Assembly (NCBI RefSeq): GCF_000769405.2
Contig: NZ_CP053439.1
Span: 1,612,001 to 1,676,000 of the forward strand
Origin: Rhizobium brockwellii
GTDB taxonomy: Bacteria; Pseudomonadota; Alphaproteobacteria; Rhizobiales; Rhizobiaceae
Reading direction: 5' to 3'
DNA: 64,000 nt
Shown here piece after piece: positions 9,917-20,025 of the stretch (the first letter of the stretch is position 1; every line of letters starts with the position of its first letter). Under the pieces are notes generated by a model, which worked only from the letters and a program-made list of their open reading frames with translations, did not search any database and had not been told where the DNA came from. A program made the translations under genes and the position numbers.

Positions 9917-12900
9917 ATGGCTGATAAACAACTTGCGTATGATACGCGCGGAAAAAACGACCTGTTTGCCGACGATGATCCGTTGGCTGAACTTGCCCGG
10001 ATCGTCGGCTTCGAGCCGCGTGTTGCGGCGAATACTGTGACTGAGACCGCACGCCGCGAGCCCGCCCTCGATCTCGAAGACGAGCTTGGGCGCGAGTTCG
10101 ATCGCTACGATTCGCCACGTCCGCTCGCAGAGCTCGACCGGCCCGCCGAGCCGATCTCTGATGATGTCACTCCTGAAGATTACGTTGAGCCCGTTCTCGA
10201 TGCTTCTCCCGCTGCCGAACATGCAGAGGCTCCTGAGCCGGTTTCGGTTTCCGTCGCCGCCGTTGAGGTTGAAGAAGCAGCTTTGCCTGCCGCAGGGAAT
10301 GCGGATACATCTGCCGCCGACTGGGCGGAGCAGCTTTCCCCCGAGCCCGATGCGTCGGTGCAATCGGCCTTCGGCGGTGCGCGGGACCTGATAGAGGAGC
10401 TTGAGCTTTCGATCGGCGCAGCACCGGTCTCTTCGCTGGCGCAGCCCGCCAAGGCGCCGCAATGGTCGGCTGCCAGCATCAGGCTGCCGCTTGCCAATTT
10501 CCACGCCCCGAGGCGCGAGGAGCCGGTTGTTTTGCCGGAGCCTGTCCCCGAAACGGTCGCCGCACCGGTTGCTGAAGCACCGTCCGCCGATCTTCCTGCT
10601 GTCGAGCCTCAACCTGTCATCGAGCCGCCGGCGCTTGTCGCCGCTGTCGAGCCTTCCGAGGAGTTCGAATCCGCTTCGCCGTCACTTGGCTTTCCCGCCG
10701 AGCTTGATCGCCATGATGAGGTGATCGCGCCGGAAGAGACTGCCGAGGCCGAAGAATTCGCCGAAGTCGAGGAAGAGCTGGAGGATTTCGGGTCCGACGC
10801 CGGTTTCAATCTCATCGCCGCCGCCGTCGAAGGCGAGATCCAGGCCGATGCCGCGCTGACTGAGGTCGTGCCTGATGTTCCGCACACCGCCGGCACGTTC
10901 GATCTCGACGATCTGCTCGCCGACGTCTCGCGTTATCCGGTACCGCAACGTGCCAATCCGGCGCCTGTCTCGCCGCAGCCCGCATCGATCGAGGCAGCGC
11001 CCGTTCCGGCCGCCCCCGCGGCCGCCGAATCTGTTCAGTCCGAGGTGATTGCGCCCCCGCCGCTCGCCGCGGCACCCGTCCGGCCTGCTCCGGTCGAGCC
11101 GGCACCGGTCTATGCCCAAGCCGTAAGACCGGTCGCGCCGCAGCTTGCCGAGGTCGTTACGCCCCAGCCTGCCGCAACGGCATATTCGCCGGCGCCGCAG
11201 CCGGTACCGGAAGCCGACGACCCCTTCGCCGGCCATGATTTCGAGCTGGATCTTGCCGGCATCGAGCTGGAACTCACCGATCTCGATTTCTCTGAGCCGT
11301 CCGAGCCAGTGCCGCAGCCTGAGCCGCCAGCCCCTGCTCCCCAGCAGGCCGCGGCCGTCGTTCCTCGGCCCGCTCCCGTTTTTGCTCCTGAGCCGCCGGC
11401 TCTTGCTTTTGAGCAGGCTGCTGCCGCTCCTGCACGGGCCGCTGCGGCCTTCGTTCCTGAACCGCCGGCTCCAGCTCCAACTCCAGCTCCGGCTTTCAAC
11501 TGGGCGTCTGTCTCCGACTCGACCGAAGACCTGCCATTCGATCCGGCGATGATCTCCGATCCGGAGGATCGTCCCGAGGCCGTCGACGACATGCACGTGC
11601 CGGCGCTGCCGCCCGTCGAGCAGCCCGCGCCGGTCGCGAAGTCTGCCGATTTCGATTTCGATCTCGACGCCGAGATCGCCAGCTTCTTTGAACCGGCCAA
11701 GCCGCGGCAAACGCCGACGCCAGTTCGGGATACGGCTGCGGCCGCGGCACAGCCGGTCAAGCCCACCATCGCCGATGGCCTCGATGATTTCGAACGGGCG
11801 CTGGAGGAGGATTTCCGCCGCAGCGTGCGTGAGCCGGTCGAGCGCCGCGAGACTTCCGAGGTTCGTATCGAATCGGCAAGTCAGGCCGCTGATTTCAGCC
11901 GCGCCCGGTCGATGCGCCGGCTGCTTGCCGGGGCCGTCGTGCTCGTGGTCTTCGCCGGTGTCGGTTATGGTGTCTATTCCTCCGTCTGGAACGGCGAGGG
12001 GCTCGGCATTGTCGCGTCCGGCGAGCCGCGTGTGATCGCCGCCGACAAGGAGCCGGTCAAGGTCGTTCCGGAGAATCCTGGCGGCAAGACCGTGCCGAAC
12101 CAGGATAAGGCCGTCTACGACCGTGTTGCGGGTTCTGCCGAAGAGCCGAAGCAGAAGGCGCTCGTTTCTTCTGACGAGGCGCCCGTCGATGTCGTCCAGC
12201 GCACGCTGACACCGGAATCGCTGCCTGAAGACGATGAGAACGCCAACGCCGACGATCAGGTCACGCCGACTGCGGTCGGTGAGACGGAGGATCCGCGTCT
12301 CTTGCCAACCCAGGACAATGCCGACAACGCTTCGGCAACCGACGCCGACAAGACGCCGTCCGTTTCGCCGCGCAAGGTCCGCACGATGATCGTCAAGCCT
12401 GACGGTACGTTGGTTGCCCGCGAGGAACCATCGCCCGTCGACCAGCCGACACCCTCTGCCCAGGCGACACCGTCTGCCCCGGCGACCCAGTCTGCCCAGG
12501 CAATGCAGTCTGCCCAGGCGATGCCGCCGTTGACGGCTCCGTCGACCCCGTCCGCGCAATCGGCTCCGCCTGTGCCGCCCGTCGGTGGAACGGCCGCAAG
12601 CTTCCCGGCAAGAGCCGAGGTTGCTTCCGCCGATGCGCGTTCCGCAGCCCCCGTCGAACCCGCGCCGGTACAGCCGCCGCTCGCCGGCAGTGCTGACGCG
12701 CAGGCCGCAAACCCCGCTCCGGTCGCTCCGCCGGTGCGCCCGGTCAAGACCGCGCCCACTGCCGATACCGCCCCAATCCCGACCGCCCGTCCGGCTGACC
12801 AGCCCGTCAACGTCGTCGGCACGGTAACCGAGAAGGGTAATGTCCGCCCGACCACACAGCAGCCGAAGACGACTGAAGTCGCGGCCGCAGCACCAGTCGC

Positions 12901-13174
12901 CGCAAAGCCGCAGCAACAGCCCGCATCCGCCGGCGGCTACGGCATCCAGATCGCCTCGCTGCCTTCGGAAGACGAGGCGACCAAATCATATGCCAACCTG
13001 TCGAAGAAATTCGCCAGCGTGCTTGGCGGCCGCAGCCACGAGATCCGCAGGGCCGATATCGCCGGCAAGGGCACTTTCTACCGTGTCCGCATTCCAGCAG
13101 GTTCCAAGGACGAGGCCGCGGCACTCTGCGAACAGTATCGCGCGGCGGGCGGAAGCTGCTTGATCTCCAAGTAA
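9917..13174 (+). CDS. Large SPOR-domain inner-membrane protein
   Basis: A 1085-residue bitopic protein. Residues 1-665 are acidic and very rich in Pro, Ala and Glu (low-complexity APAP/EPP runs) with short hydrophobic-acidic islands such as LDDLLADVSRYPVP and FDFDLDAEIASFFE. A single transmembrane helix lies at about 668-690 (LLAGAVVLVVFAGVGYGVY), placing the N-terminal part in the cytoplasm. A second Pro/Ala-rich periplasmic linker follows, and a SPOR domain occupies about 1010-1085 (GGYGIQIASLPSEDEATKSY...FYRVRIPAGSKDEAAALC). SPOR domains bind denuded septal peptidoglycan, so a division or cell-wall role is likely; the partner is unknown. I start at ATG 9917 rather than an upstream TTG. A terminator follows. 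Confidence 0.85.
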   Translation: MADKQLAYDTRGKNDLFADDDPLAELARIVGFEPRVAANTVTETARREPALDLEDELGREFDRYDSPRPLAELDRPAEPISDDVTPEDYVEPVLDASPAAEHAEAPEPVSVSVAAVEVEEAALPAAGNADTSAADWAEQLSPEPDASVQSAFGGARDLIEELELSIGAAPVSSLAQPAKAPQWSAASIRLPLANFHAPRREEPVVLPEPVPETVAAPVAEAPSADLPAVEPQPVIEPPALVAAVEPSEEFESASPSLGFPAELDRHDEVIAPEETAEAEEFAEVEEELEDFGSDAGFNLIAAAVEGEIQADAALTEVVPDVPHTAGTFDLDDLLADVSRYPVPQRANPAPVSPQPASIEAAPVPAAPAAAESVQSEVIAPPPLAAAPVRPAPVEPAPVYAQAVRPVAPQLAEVVTPQPAATAYSPAPQPVPEADDPFAGHDFELDLAGIELELTDLDFSEPSEPVPQPEPPAPAPQQAAAVVPRPAPVFAPEPPALAFEQAAAAPARAAAAFVPEPPAPAPTPAPAFNWASVSDSTEDLPFDPAMISDPEDRPEAVDDMHVPALPPVEQPAPVAKSADFDFDLDAEIASFFEPAKPRQTPTPVRDTAAAAAQPVKPTIADGLDDFERALEEDFRRSVREPVERRETSEVRIESASQAADFSRARSMRRLLAGAVVLVVFAGVGYGVYSSVWNGEGLGIVASGEPRVIAADKEPVKVVPENPGGKTVPNQDKAVYDRVAGSAEEPKQKALVSSDEAPVDVVQRTLTPESLPEDDENANADDQVTPTAVGETEDPRLLPTQDNADNASATDADKTPSVSPRKVRTMIVKPDGTLVAREEPSPVDQPTPSAQATPSAPATQSAQAMQSAQAMPPLTAPSTPSAQSAPPVPPVGGTAASFPARAEVASADARSAAPVEPAPVQPPLAGSADAQAANPAPVAPPVRPVKTAPTADTAPIPTARPADQPVNVVGTVTEKGNVRPTTQQPKTTEVAAAAPVAAKPQQQPASAGGYGIQIASLPSEDEATKSYANLSKKFASVLGGRSHEIRRADIAGKGTFYRVRIPAGSKDEAAALCEQYRAAGGSCLISK

Positions 13175-13194
13175 GGATCAGCTCCTGAATATGA

Positions 13195-13230
13195 GAGCGG
13201 CGGGCCGGATCGGTCCGCCGCTCTTTTTTG
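13195..13230 (+). terminator. Rho-independent terminator after the SPOR gene
   Basis: GAGCGGCGG (13195-13203) pairs with CCGCCGCTC (13215-13223), followed by six T. Confidence 0.9.
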
Positions 13231-13299
13231 TGCGTCGCGCCGAAAACCTGCTCCTGCAGAATGCTTCAATCTGACCAGGAAAGGCTCTAAGATTCGGAT

Positions 13300-14313
13300 A
13301 TGACCGAATCAAAAGCGATGATCCTTGGCTGCAGCGGCCTTGCCCTCACTTCCGAAGAGAAGGCCTTTTACCGGGGCGAACGACCCTGGGGCTTCATCCT
13401 CTTCGGGCGCAACATCTCCGAAGCAAGACAGATCACCGATCTCGTCGCCGAACTGCGCGACAGCGTCGGCTGGCATGCGCCGGTGCTGATCGACCAGGAG
13501 GGCGGCCGCGTCCAGCGCATCCGTCCACCCGTTCTAGCGCGTTATCCTTCCGGCCAAGTGCTCGGCGATCTCTATCGCCGCGATCGCGCACTCGGCCTGC
13601 GCGCCGCCTGGCTGATGTCGCGGCTGCACGCCTTCGACCTTTCGAGCCTCGGCATCGATGTCGATTGCCTGCCGGTGCTGGATGTGCCGGTCGAGGGCAG
13701 CAGCAACGTCATCGGCGACCGTGCCTATGGCGCCGATCCCGAAACCGTCATCGCGATGGGAAGGGCGGCTGCCGAAGGGCTGAAAGCCGGCGGTCTGTTA
13801 CCTGTCATGAAACATATGCCCGGCCATGGTCGCGGCTTTGCCGATTCACATCTGGAACTGCCTGTTGTCACCATCTCGCGCGATGAGTTGGAGCTCCATG
13901 ATTTTCCGCCCTTTGTCGCGATGAAGGACGAGTTGATGGCAATGACCTGCCATCTCGTCTTCACCGCCATCGACCCGGACAATCCGGCGACGTGCTCGCG
14001 CAAGGTGATCGACGGCATCATCCGCAAGCACATCGGCTTTAACGGTCTGCTGCTCTCCGACGACAGCTCGATGAACGCTCTTTCCGGCACGATCGGTGAA
14101 CGCGCGGCGAATATCATTGCAGGCGGATGCGATATTGTGCTGCATTGCAACGGCAATATGGACGAGATGCTAGATGTCGTGGCAAATGTTCCGCCGCTCG
14201 CCGGCATATCGCTTGCCCGCGCAAAAGCGGTGGAAGCAGGATTCGCGGCGGCGGATACTTCAGATGAAGCGGAATTGAGGGCGGAATTCGAAGCGATGTT
14301 TGCGACGGTCTGA
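13300..14313 (+). CDS. nagZ: Beta-N-acetylglucosaminidase NagZ
   Basis: A 337-residue glycoside hydrolase family 3 enzyme that removes GlcNAc from peptidoglycan turnover fragments in the cytoplasm. Signature segments are LIDQEGGRVQRIRPP near residue 65, the substrate loop KHMPGHGRGFADSHLELP at about 170-187 (with the catalytic His/Asp dyad region), and LLSDDSSMNAL near residue 250, whose Asp is the expected nucleophile. It begins an operon-like run with scpA (18-base gap) and scpB, an arrangement I recall in other alphaproteobacteria. Confidence 0.93.
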   Translation: MTESKAMILGCSGLALTSEEKAFYRGERPWGFILFGRNISEARQITDLVAELRDSVGWHAPVLIDQEGGRVQRIRPPVLARYPSGQVLGDLYRRDRALGLRAAWLMSRLHAFDLSSLGIDVDCLPVLDVPVEGSSNVIGDRAYGADPETVIAMGRAAAEGLKAGGLLPVMKHMPGHGRGFADSHLELPVVTISRDELELHDFPPFVAMKDELMAMTCHLVFTAIDPDNPATCSRKVIDGIIRKHIGFNGLLLSDDSSMNALSGTIGERAANIIAGGCDIVLHCNGNMDEMLDVVANVPPLAGISLARAKAVEAGFAAADTSDEAELRAEFEAMFATV

Positions 14314-14331
14314 TCGTAAGGGAGCAGCTAG

Positions 14332-15189
14332 GTGAACACGGTCAAGGGCACGGAACGTCCGCAGGCGGCAACGCCGATGGACAAGTTGTGGCAGGATAAC
14401 GGTGCCGAACGCGCCACCCACGAGCCGGCGCTGGTGATCGACGTCGCCGGCTTCGAAGGTCCGCTCGACCTGTTGCTCTATCTCGCCCGCAACCAGAAGG
14501 TCGACCTGTCGCGCATTTCGGTGCTGGCGCTCGCCGAGCAATATCTGCTGTTCATCGAAAGCGCCCGGCGGATCCGCATCGAACTCGCCGCCGATTACCT
14601 CGTCATGGCAGCCTGGCTTGCCTATCTCAAGTCGAAGCTGCTCATTCCCCAGCAGATCAAGGATGACGGCCCTTCCGGCGAGGAGCTAGCGGCAACGCTT
14701 GCCTTCCGCCTGAAACGCCTCGAAGCCATGCGCCAGGCGGCAGACGGCCTCGTCAATCGCAACCGCCTTGGCCGCGATATCTTCGTGCGCGGCGCCCCCG
14801 AGCATATTCCCGACCGGCAGCAATCCGCTTATGCGGCGAGCCTCTACGATCTCTTGACCGCCTATGCGGCACTGCGCCAGCGCCATGCCGTCACCCAGGT
14901 GACGATCGAGCGGCGCACCGTCTGGTCGCTGACCGATGCCCGCGAACTGCTGACCAAGATGATCGGCGAGGTCGCTGACTGGACGGCGATGGAGCATTAT
15001 CTGCTGCGGTATCTCGCAGCGCCCGAGGAACGCGTCACGGCAATCGCCAGCGCCTTTGCCGCTTCGTTGGAGCTGGTGCGCGAGGGCAAGCTCGAAATCC
15101 GCCAAGACGGCGCCTTTCAGCCGATATACATGCGCCGCGGTCCCAAACATGCCACGCTGCAGGTGGTCGAACAGGAGCAGCCGGCTTGA
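14332..15189 (+). CDS. scpA: Segregation and condensation protein A
   Basis: A 285-residue kleisin subunit that, with ScpB and SMC, compacts and segregates the chromosome. The core FEGPLDLLLYLARNQKVDLSRI (residues 43-64) and AADYLVMAAWLAYLKSKLLI (about 84-103) are diagnostic of the N-terminal SMC-binding part. The C-terminal winged-helix region is also present. The start is GTG at 14332 behind GGGAGCAG. The stop overlaps the scpB start as TTGA. Confidence 0.95.
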   Translation: MNTVKGTERPQAATPMDKLWQDNGAERATHEPALVIDVAGFEGPLDLLLYLARNQKVDLSRISVLALAEQYLLFIESARRIRIELAADYLVMAAWLAYLKSKLLIPQQIKDDGPSGEELAATLAFRLKRLEAMRQAADGLVNRNRLGRDIFVRGAPEHIPDRQQSAYAASLYDLLTAYAALRQRHAVTQVTIERRTVWSLTDARELLTKMIGEVADWTAMEHYLLRYLAAPEERVTAIASAFAASLELVREGKLEIRQDGAFQPIYMRRGPKHATLQVVEQEQPA

Positions 15190-15902
15190 TCGATCCGAAG
15201 GGCGAAGAGCATTTCGAGGACAATTTCGAAGAAAGGGGCCGCGACGTGCAGGCCGAGATCGAGGCCGAGCGTATCGCCGAGGCGCTGGTCTTCGCCTCCT
15301 CGCAGCCGGTCTCCGAAGGCTTCCTCGCCGAGCGCCTGCCCGAGAAGACCGACGTGCATGCGATCATGCTGCGCCTGAAGGAGCAATATGCGCCGCGGGG
15401 CGTCAATCTCCTGCAGGTCGAAGGCGCCTGGGCCTTCCGTACGGCCGCCGATCTGTCCTTCGTCATCCGCCGTGATGACAATGAGGTAAAGAAGCTGTCG
15501 CGCGCAGCACTGGAAGTGCTGGCGATCATCGCCTATCACCAGCCGGTGACACGCGCAGAAATCGAGGATATCCGAGGCGTCCAGACCTCGCGTGGCACGC
15601 TCGACGTGCTGATGGAAGCCGGCTGGGTGCGGTTCCGTGGCCGCCGGCGCACACCGGGCCGGCCGGTGACATTGGGCACGACACGCGATTTCCTCGACCA
15701 TTTCGGTCTCGAAGAGCTGCGCGACCTGCCCGGTCTCGAAGAATTGAAGGGAGCGGGCTTGCTCTCGGGCCGCATACCAGCGAACTTCAATATTCCCTCG
15801 CCGTTGATGAACGACGAACTGACCGAGGACGAAGACCCGATCACCCAGATGGACCTCGAGGAACTGGGGTTGCTCGCACCGCGCGGCACCTCCGAAGATT
15901 GA
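15186..15902 (+). CDS. scpB: Segregation and condensation protein B
   Basis: A 238-residue ScpB with two winged-helix domains. EAERIAEALVFASSQPVSE opens the first, and LEVLAIIAYHQPVTRAEIE with RGRRRTPGRPVTLGTT marks the second. The start is an unusual TTG that shares four bases with the scpA stop (TTGA), which points to translational coupling and balanced ScpA:ScpB output. It has an acidic C-terminal tail. Confidence 0.95.
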   Translation: MIDPKGEEHFEDNFEERGRDVQAEIEAERIAEALVFASSQPVSEGFLAERLPEKTDVHAIMLRLKEQYAPRGVNLLQVEGAWAFRTAADLSFVIRRDDNEVKKLSRAALEVLAIIAYHQPVTRAEIEDIRGVQTSRGTLDVLMEAGWVRFRGRRRTPGRPVTLGTTRDFLDHFGLEELRDLPGLEELKGAGLLSGRIPANFNIPSPLMNDELTEDEDPITQMDLEELGLLAPRGTSED

Positions 15903-16085
15903 GGGGCCTGCGTCTTGCTTTTGCCATGCATGGCGAAAACAATGGGGGCTACCACTTTTCGATGGGTCGATGGCTTGTCACAAAGGGCGATACCGTGACA
16001 TTAAGCTCAGTTCAAAGGGCTTGATGTTGGAAACGGTGTGGGAAATCCTTACATCGTGGGAACATAGAAACAGGGAGTTAGGGTA

Positions 16086-16277
16086 ATGGGTTCTTTTAGC
16101 ATGTGGCACTGGTTGATCGTTCTGGTCATCGTGCTGTTGTTGTTCGGTCGCGGCAAGATCCCGGAACTGATGGGCGACGTTGCCAAGGGCATCAAGAGCT
16201 TCAAGAAGGGCATGACGGACGAAGACGTGCCGGACACGGCAAAGACCGTCGATCACAAGGCCGACGAAACGAAGTAA
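16086..16277 (+). CDS. tatA: Twin-arginine translocase subunit TatA
   Basis: A 63-residue membrane protein that forms the size-variable Tat pore. It has one N-terminal transmembrane helix ([20 protein letters not shown]), the FGRGKIPE hinge, and an amphipathic helix ([16 protein letters not shown]) with an acidic tail. It heads a tatABC operon after a 180-base upstream region that probably holds the promoter. Confidence 0.96.
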   Translation: MGSFSMWHWLIVLVIVLLLFGRGKIPELMGDVAKGIKSFKKGMTDEDVPDTAKTVDHKADETK

Positions 16278-16328
16278 CCAAGTCCGGGAAAAAGCGCAGG
16301 CCCCGCGCTTCCCGTCCAGGAGCCTTGC

Positions 16329-16940
16329 ATGTTCGATATTGGCTGGACCGAGCTTTTGGTCATCGCGGTCGTACTGATCGTGGTCGTCGGTCCCAAGGAT
16401 TTGCCGCCGATGCTGCGCGCTTTCGGCAAGATGACGCAACGCGCCCGCAAGGTGGCGGGTGACTTCCGTGCGCAGTTCGATGAAGCGTTGCGCGAAGCTG
16501 AGCTTGACGATGTCCGCCAGACGATCAGCGACGCCCAGAAGCTCAACCCGGTCAACAGCCTGCGCGAGGCGATGAACCCGCTCCGCCAGATGGGCAACGA
16601 GATCAAGGCCGACCTGCAGAAGGCGACCACGGTCACGGAAAACAAGACCGAGGTGCCAGCCGATGCTGTTGCAGCCCCGACGCCGTCGATGAGCCTGCCG
16701 GAAACGCCGCCATTGGTAGCGACACCTACGCCGTCGGAACCGGTAGCAGCAGCGATCGTGCAGGCCGATACGGTTGTCGCCAAGCCTAAGGCCGTGCGCA
16801 AGCCGCGCGTCAAGATTGCCGACAACGTCGATGCTGCGGCTGCCGTTGCCGTGCCTGTGGAAAAACCGAAACGCACGACGGCAGCCAAGAAGCCTGCAAC
16901 GCCAAAGAAGCCGGCGCAGACGAAGAAGGACGAGGCATGA
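16329..16940 (+). CDS. tatB: Sec-independent translocase subunit TatB
   Basis: A 203-residue TatB that works with TatC in recognising twin-arginine signal peptides. The N-terminal helix is MFDIGWTELLVIAVVLIVVV, followed by GPKDLPPMLRAFGKM and a long amphipathic helix. The remainder is a Pro/Ala-rich segment and a Lys-rich C-terminus (KKPATPKKPAQTKKDEA) characteristic of alphaproteobacterial TatB. Its stop overlaps tatC by four bases (ATGA). Confidence 0.95.
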   Translation: MFDIGWTELLVIAVVLIVVVGPKDLPPMLRAFGKMTQRARKVAGDFRAQFDEALREAELDDVRQTISDAQKLNPVNSLREAMNPLRQMGNEIKADLQKATTVTENKTEVPADAVAAPTPSMSLPETPPLVATPTPSEPVAAAIVQADTVVAKPKAVRKPRVKIADNVDAAAAVAVPVEKPKRTTAAKKPATPKKPAQTKKDEA

Positions 16941-17764
16941 GCGGTGATATAGAAGACAAGCCGCAGCCGTTGATCGAGCACCTGATGGAGCTGCGCACGC
17001 GGCTGATGTGGTCGATCGGCGCGTTTTTCGTCGCCTTCATCGCATGCTTCTTTTTTGCCAAGCATCTCTTCAACTACCTGGTCATTCCCTACAAGACAGC
17101 CGTCGTATGGGCGCATCTCGACGTCGAGAAAGCCCAGCTCATCTACACCGCGCCGCAGGAATTCTTCTTCACCCAGGTCAAGGTGGCGATGTTCGGCGGC
17201 CTTGTGGTCGCCTTCCCGATCATTGCCGCCCAGGTCTACAAGTTCGTGGCGCCGGGTCTGTACAAGAACGAGCGCCAGGCTTTCCTGCCGTTCCTGATCG
17301 CCTCGCCGGTCCTGTTCCTGATGGGCGGCGCGCTCGTCTATTTCTTCTTCACGCCAATGGTCATGTGGTTCTTCCTGTCGATGCAGCAGGCGCCAGGTCA
17401 TGACGAGATAGCAATCTCGCTGATGCCGAAGGTCTCGGAATATCTGAGCCTGATCATGACGCTGGTCTTCTCCTTCGGCCTCGTGTTCCAGCTTCCCGTC
17501 GTCACCACGCTGCTCGCCCGTGTCGGTCTTCTGACGTCGCAATGGCTCGCCGAAAAGCGCAAGTTTGCCATCGTCCTCGCCTTTGTCGTCGCCGCCGTGC
17601 TAACGCCGCCGGATCCGATGTCCCAGATCGGCCTTGCGATACCGACGATCCTTCTCTACGAGATTTCCATCCATGCGGCGCGACTCGTGGAGCGGCAGCG
17701 TGCCCGGCAGGCGGTCGAAAAGGAAACTGGATCCGCAGACGTTGCCAAGACGGACAGCGTCTGA
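16937..17764 (+). CDS. tatC: Sec-independent translocase subunit TatC
   Basis: A 275-residue polytopic protein with six predicted membrane helices; it is the receptor for twin-arginine signals. The conserved cytoplasmic N-terminus (QPLIEHLMELRTRLMWS) and first loop (APQEFFFTQVKVAMFGG) carry the residues that contact the signal peptide. FGLVFQLPVV and LTPPDPMSQIGLAIP are also family-typical. It is translated in coupling with tatB. Confidence 0.97.
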   Translation: MSGDIEDKPQPLIEHLMELRTRLMWSIGAFFVAFIACFFFAKHLFNYLVIPYKTAVVWAHLDVEKAQLIYTAPQEFFFTQVKVAMFGGLVVAFPIIAAQVYKFVAPGLYKNERQAFLPFLIASPVLFLMGGALVYFFFTPMVMWFFLSMQQAPGHDEIAISLMPKVSEYLSLIMTLVFSFGLVFQLPVVTTLLARVGLLTSQWLAEKRKFAIVLAFVVAAVLTPPDPMSQIGLAIPTILLYEISIHAARLVERQRARQAVEKETGSADVAKTDSV

Positions 17765-17963
17765 GCTGCGATCTGGAAATCCCTTCATGAACGCCGTCGA
17801 CTGCTTAATCCCTAAATCTGAATCGGTTTAAGGAATTATGCAGCAATTCAAAGTGTTACAGTGTCCTTTGTGCGTTTGAAAAGTCGCGCGGTGCTGTAAC
17901 ATCCGGTCGAGGCCCGATCTGGCTTTGGCCGGGTCACCTCTGTTGCAACGACCTGGAACGACG

Positions 17964-19247
17964 ATGCTCGATATCAAATGGATCCGTGAGAATCCCGAAG
18001 CGCTCGATGCCGCCCTTGCCAAGCGCGGCGCGGAGCCTCTGGCCCAAAGTCTCGTTGCTCTCGATGAAAAGCGCCGCTCCGCCGTGCAGAAGGCACAGGA
18101 CTTGCTGTCCCGCCGCAACCTCGCCTCCAAGGAGATCGGTGCGGCGATGGCCCAGAAGAATGGCGAGCTTGCCGAGAAGCTGAAGGCGGAGGTCTCTGAA
18201 CTCAAGACCCTGCTGCCGGCGATCGAGGAAGAGGACCGGCAGCTGACGGCCGAACTCAACGACGCGCTCTCGCGCATCCCGAACATACCTTTCGACGACG
18301 TCCCGGTCGGCAAGGACGAGCATGACAATGTCGTCACCCGCACCGTCGGCGAAAAGCCGCGCTGGAACCACGCGCCGAAGGAGCACTTCGAAATCGGCGA
18401 GGCGCTCGGCTATATGGATTTCGAGCGCGCAGCCAAGCTCTCCGGCTCGCGCTTCACGGTGCTGACTGGACCGCTCGCCAGGCTCGAGCGCGCGCTCGGC
18501 CAGTTCATGATCGATCTCCACACCAGCGAGCACGGCTATACCGAAGTCAGCTCGCCGCTGATGGTGCGCGACGAGGCCGTTTATGGCACCGCCCAGCTGC
18601 CGAAATTCGCCGACGATCTCTTCAGGACGACTGATGGACGCTGGTTGATCCCGACGGCCGAAGTGACGCTGACCAATCTCGTGCGCGAGGAAATCCTCGA
18701 TCAGGAGAAGCTGCCGCTCCGCTTCACCGCATTGACGCCGTCCTTCCGTTCGGAAGCAGGCTCGGCCGGCCGCGATACGCGCGGCATGCTGCGCCAGCAT
18801 CAGTTCTGGAAATGCGAGCTCGTTTCGATCACCGATGCCGAGAGCGCCGTTGCCGAGCATGAACGCATGACCGCCTGCGCCGAGGAAGTGCTGAAACGCC
18901 TCGGCCTGCACTTCCGAACCATGACGCTTTGCACCGGCGACATGGGCTTCGGCTCGCGCAAGACTTACGATCTCGAAGTCTGGCTGCCGGGGCAGAATGC
19001 CTTCCGTGAAATCTCCTCCTGCTCGGTCTGCGGCGATTTTCAGGGCCGGCGAATGAATGCGCGCTACCGCGGCAAGGACGACAAGAGCAACAGGTTCGTC
19101 CATACGCTGAACGGTTCCGGCACGGCCGTCGGCCGCTGCCTGATCGCTGTCCTTGAAAATTATCTGAACGAGGACGGTTCCGTCACGATTCCGGACGTTT
19201 TGCTGCCTTATATGGGCGGATTGACCAAGATCGAACGGGCGGCTTGA
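17964..19247 (+). CDS. serS: Seryl-tRNA synthetase
   Basis: A 427-residue class II synthetase. The N-terminal coiled-coil arm (residues 30-105) binds the long variable arm of tRNA-Ser. Motif 2 is seen as [21 protein letters not shown] near residue 257, and motif 3 as [19 protein letters not shown] near residue 387. I start at ATG 17964 ([10 protein letters not shown]), the invariant SerRS N-terminus; the frame continues upstream without a matching family sequence. About 200 bases separate it from tatC. It ends 4 bases before surE. Confidence 0.97.
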   Translation: MLDIKWIRENPEALDAALAKRGAEPLAQSLVALDEKRRSAVQKAQDLLSRRNLASKEIGAAMAQKNGELAEKLKAEVSELKTLLPAIEEEDRQLTAELNDALSRIPNIPFDDVPVGKDEHDNVVTRTVGEKPRWNHAPKEHFEIGEALGYMDFERAAKLSGSRFTVLTGPLARLERALGQFMIDLHTSEHGYTEVSSPLMVRDEAVYGTAQLPKFADDLFRTTDGRWLIPTAEVTLTNLVREEILDQEKLPLRFTALTPSFRSEAGSAGRDTRGMLRQHQFWKCELVSITDAESAVAEHERMTACAEEVLKRLGLHFRTMTLCTGDMGFGSRKTYDLEVWLPGQNAFREISSCSVCGDFQGRRMNARYRGKDDKSNRFVHTLNGSGTAVGRCLIAVLENYLNEDGSVTIPDVLLPYMGGLTKIERAA

Positions 19248-19251
19248 GGCG

Positions 19252-20025
19252 ATGCGCATCCTGCTTACGAATGACGACGGCATTCACGCCGAAGGCCTTG
19301 CCGCGCTGGAGCGGATCGCACGCACGCTGTCCGACGATGTCTGGATTGTCGCGCCCGAGACCGACCAGAGCGGCCTTGCCCATTCGCTGAGCCTCTCCGA
19401 ACCTCTGCGGCTGCGCAAGATTTCCGAAAAGCATTTCGCCCTGCGCGGCACGCCGACCGATTGCGTCATCATGGGTATCAGGCAGGTGATGGACATCAAG
19501 CCGGATCTGGTCCTGTCCGGCGTCAATTCAGGCTCGAACGTTGCCGACGACGTGACCTATTCCGGCACGATCGCCGGCGCCATCGAAGGCACCATGCAGG
19601 GCGTGCGCTCGTTTGCGCTGAGCCAGGCCTATCTCTATGAGGATGGCGCGCGCATCGTGCCCTGGGAGGTCTGCGAGACGCATGCACCGGCTCTTCTGGA
19701 AAAGCTGATGGTCCTGGACCTGCCGGAGGGTACGTTCCTCAATCTCAACTTCCCGAACTGCCGTCCCGACGCAGTCAATGGCGCCGAGGTGACCATGCAG
19801 GGCAAGCTCGCCTTCAACCTGCAGGTCGACGCCCGCTCCGACGGCCGGGGGTTTCCTTATTACTGGCTGAAGTTTGGCGAACGCGCCGGCGCCTTCGTTG
19901 AAGGCACCGATATTCACGCCCTAAAGCATAATAAGATTTCGGTAACGCCTTTGAAACTGGATTTGACCGATTATTCCGTGACGGACCGCGTGGCGCGGGC
20001 CTTGGGATACGGAGCACAAGTTTGA
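19252..20025 (+). CDS. surE: 5'/3'-nucleotidase SurE
   Basis: A 257-residue metal-dependent nucleotidase. [13 protein letters not shown] (residues 4-16) carries the paired Asp metal ligands, and [22 protein letters not shown] (about 88-109) carries the Asn/Ser ligands. PTDCV is near residue 66. It acts in the cytoplasm on nucleoside monophosphates under stress. serS-surE-pcm forms a tight operon, and the stop overlaps the pcm start as TTGA. Confidence 0.96.
   Translation: MRILLTNDDGIHAEGLAALERIARTLSDDVWIVAPETDQSGLAHSLSLSEPLRLRKISEKHFALRGTPTDCVIMGIRQVMDIKPDLVLSGVNSGSNVADDVTYSGTIAGAIEGTMQGVRSFALSQAYLYEDGARIVPWEVCETHAPALLEKLMVLDLPEGTFLNLNFPNCRPDAVNGAEVTMQGKLAFNLQVDARSDGRGFPYYWLKFGERAGAFVEGTDIHALKHNKISVTPLKLDLTDYSVTDRVARALGYGAQV

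Noticed and set aside
10682..12916. 744-codon open frame on the minus strand within the SPOR gene
   Set aside because: Arg/Gly-rich translation caused by the complementary Pro/Ala codons; the SPOR gene itself has a clear membrane helix and domain.
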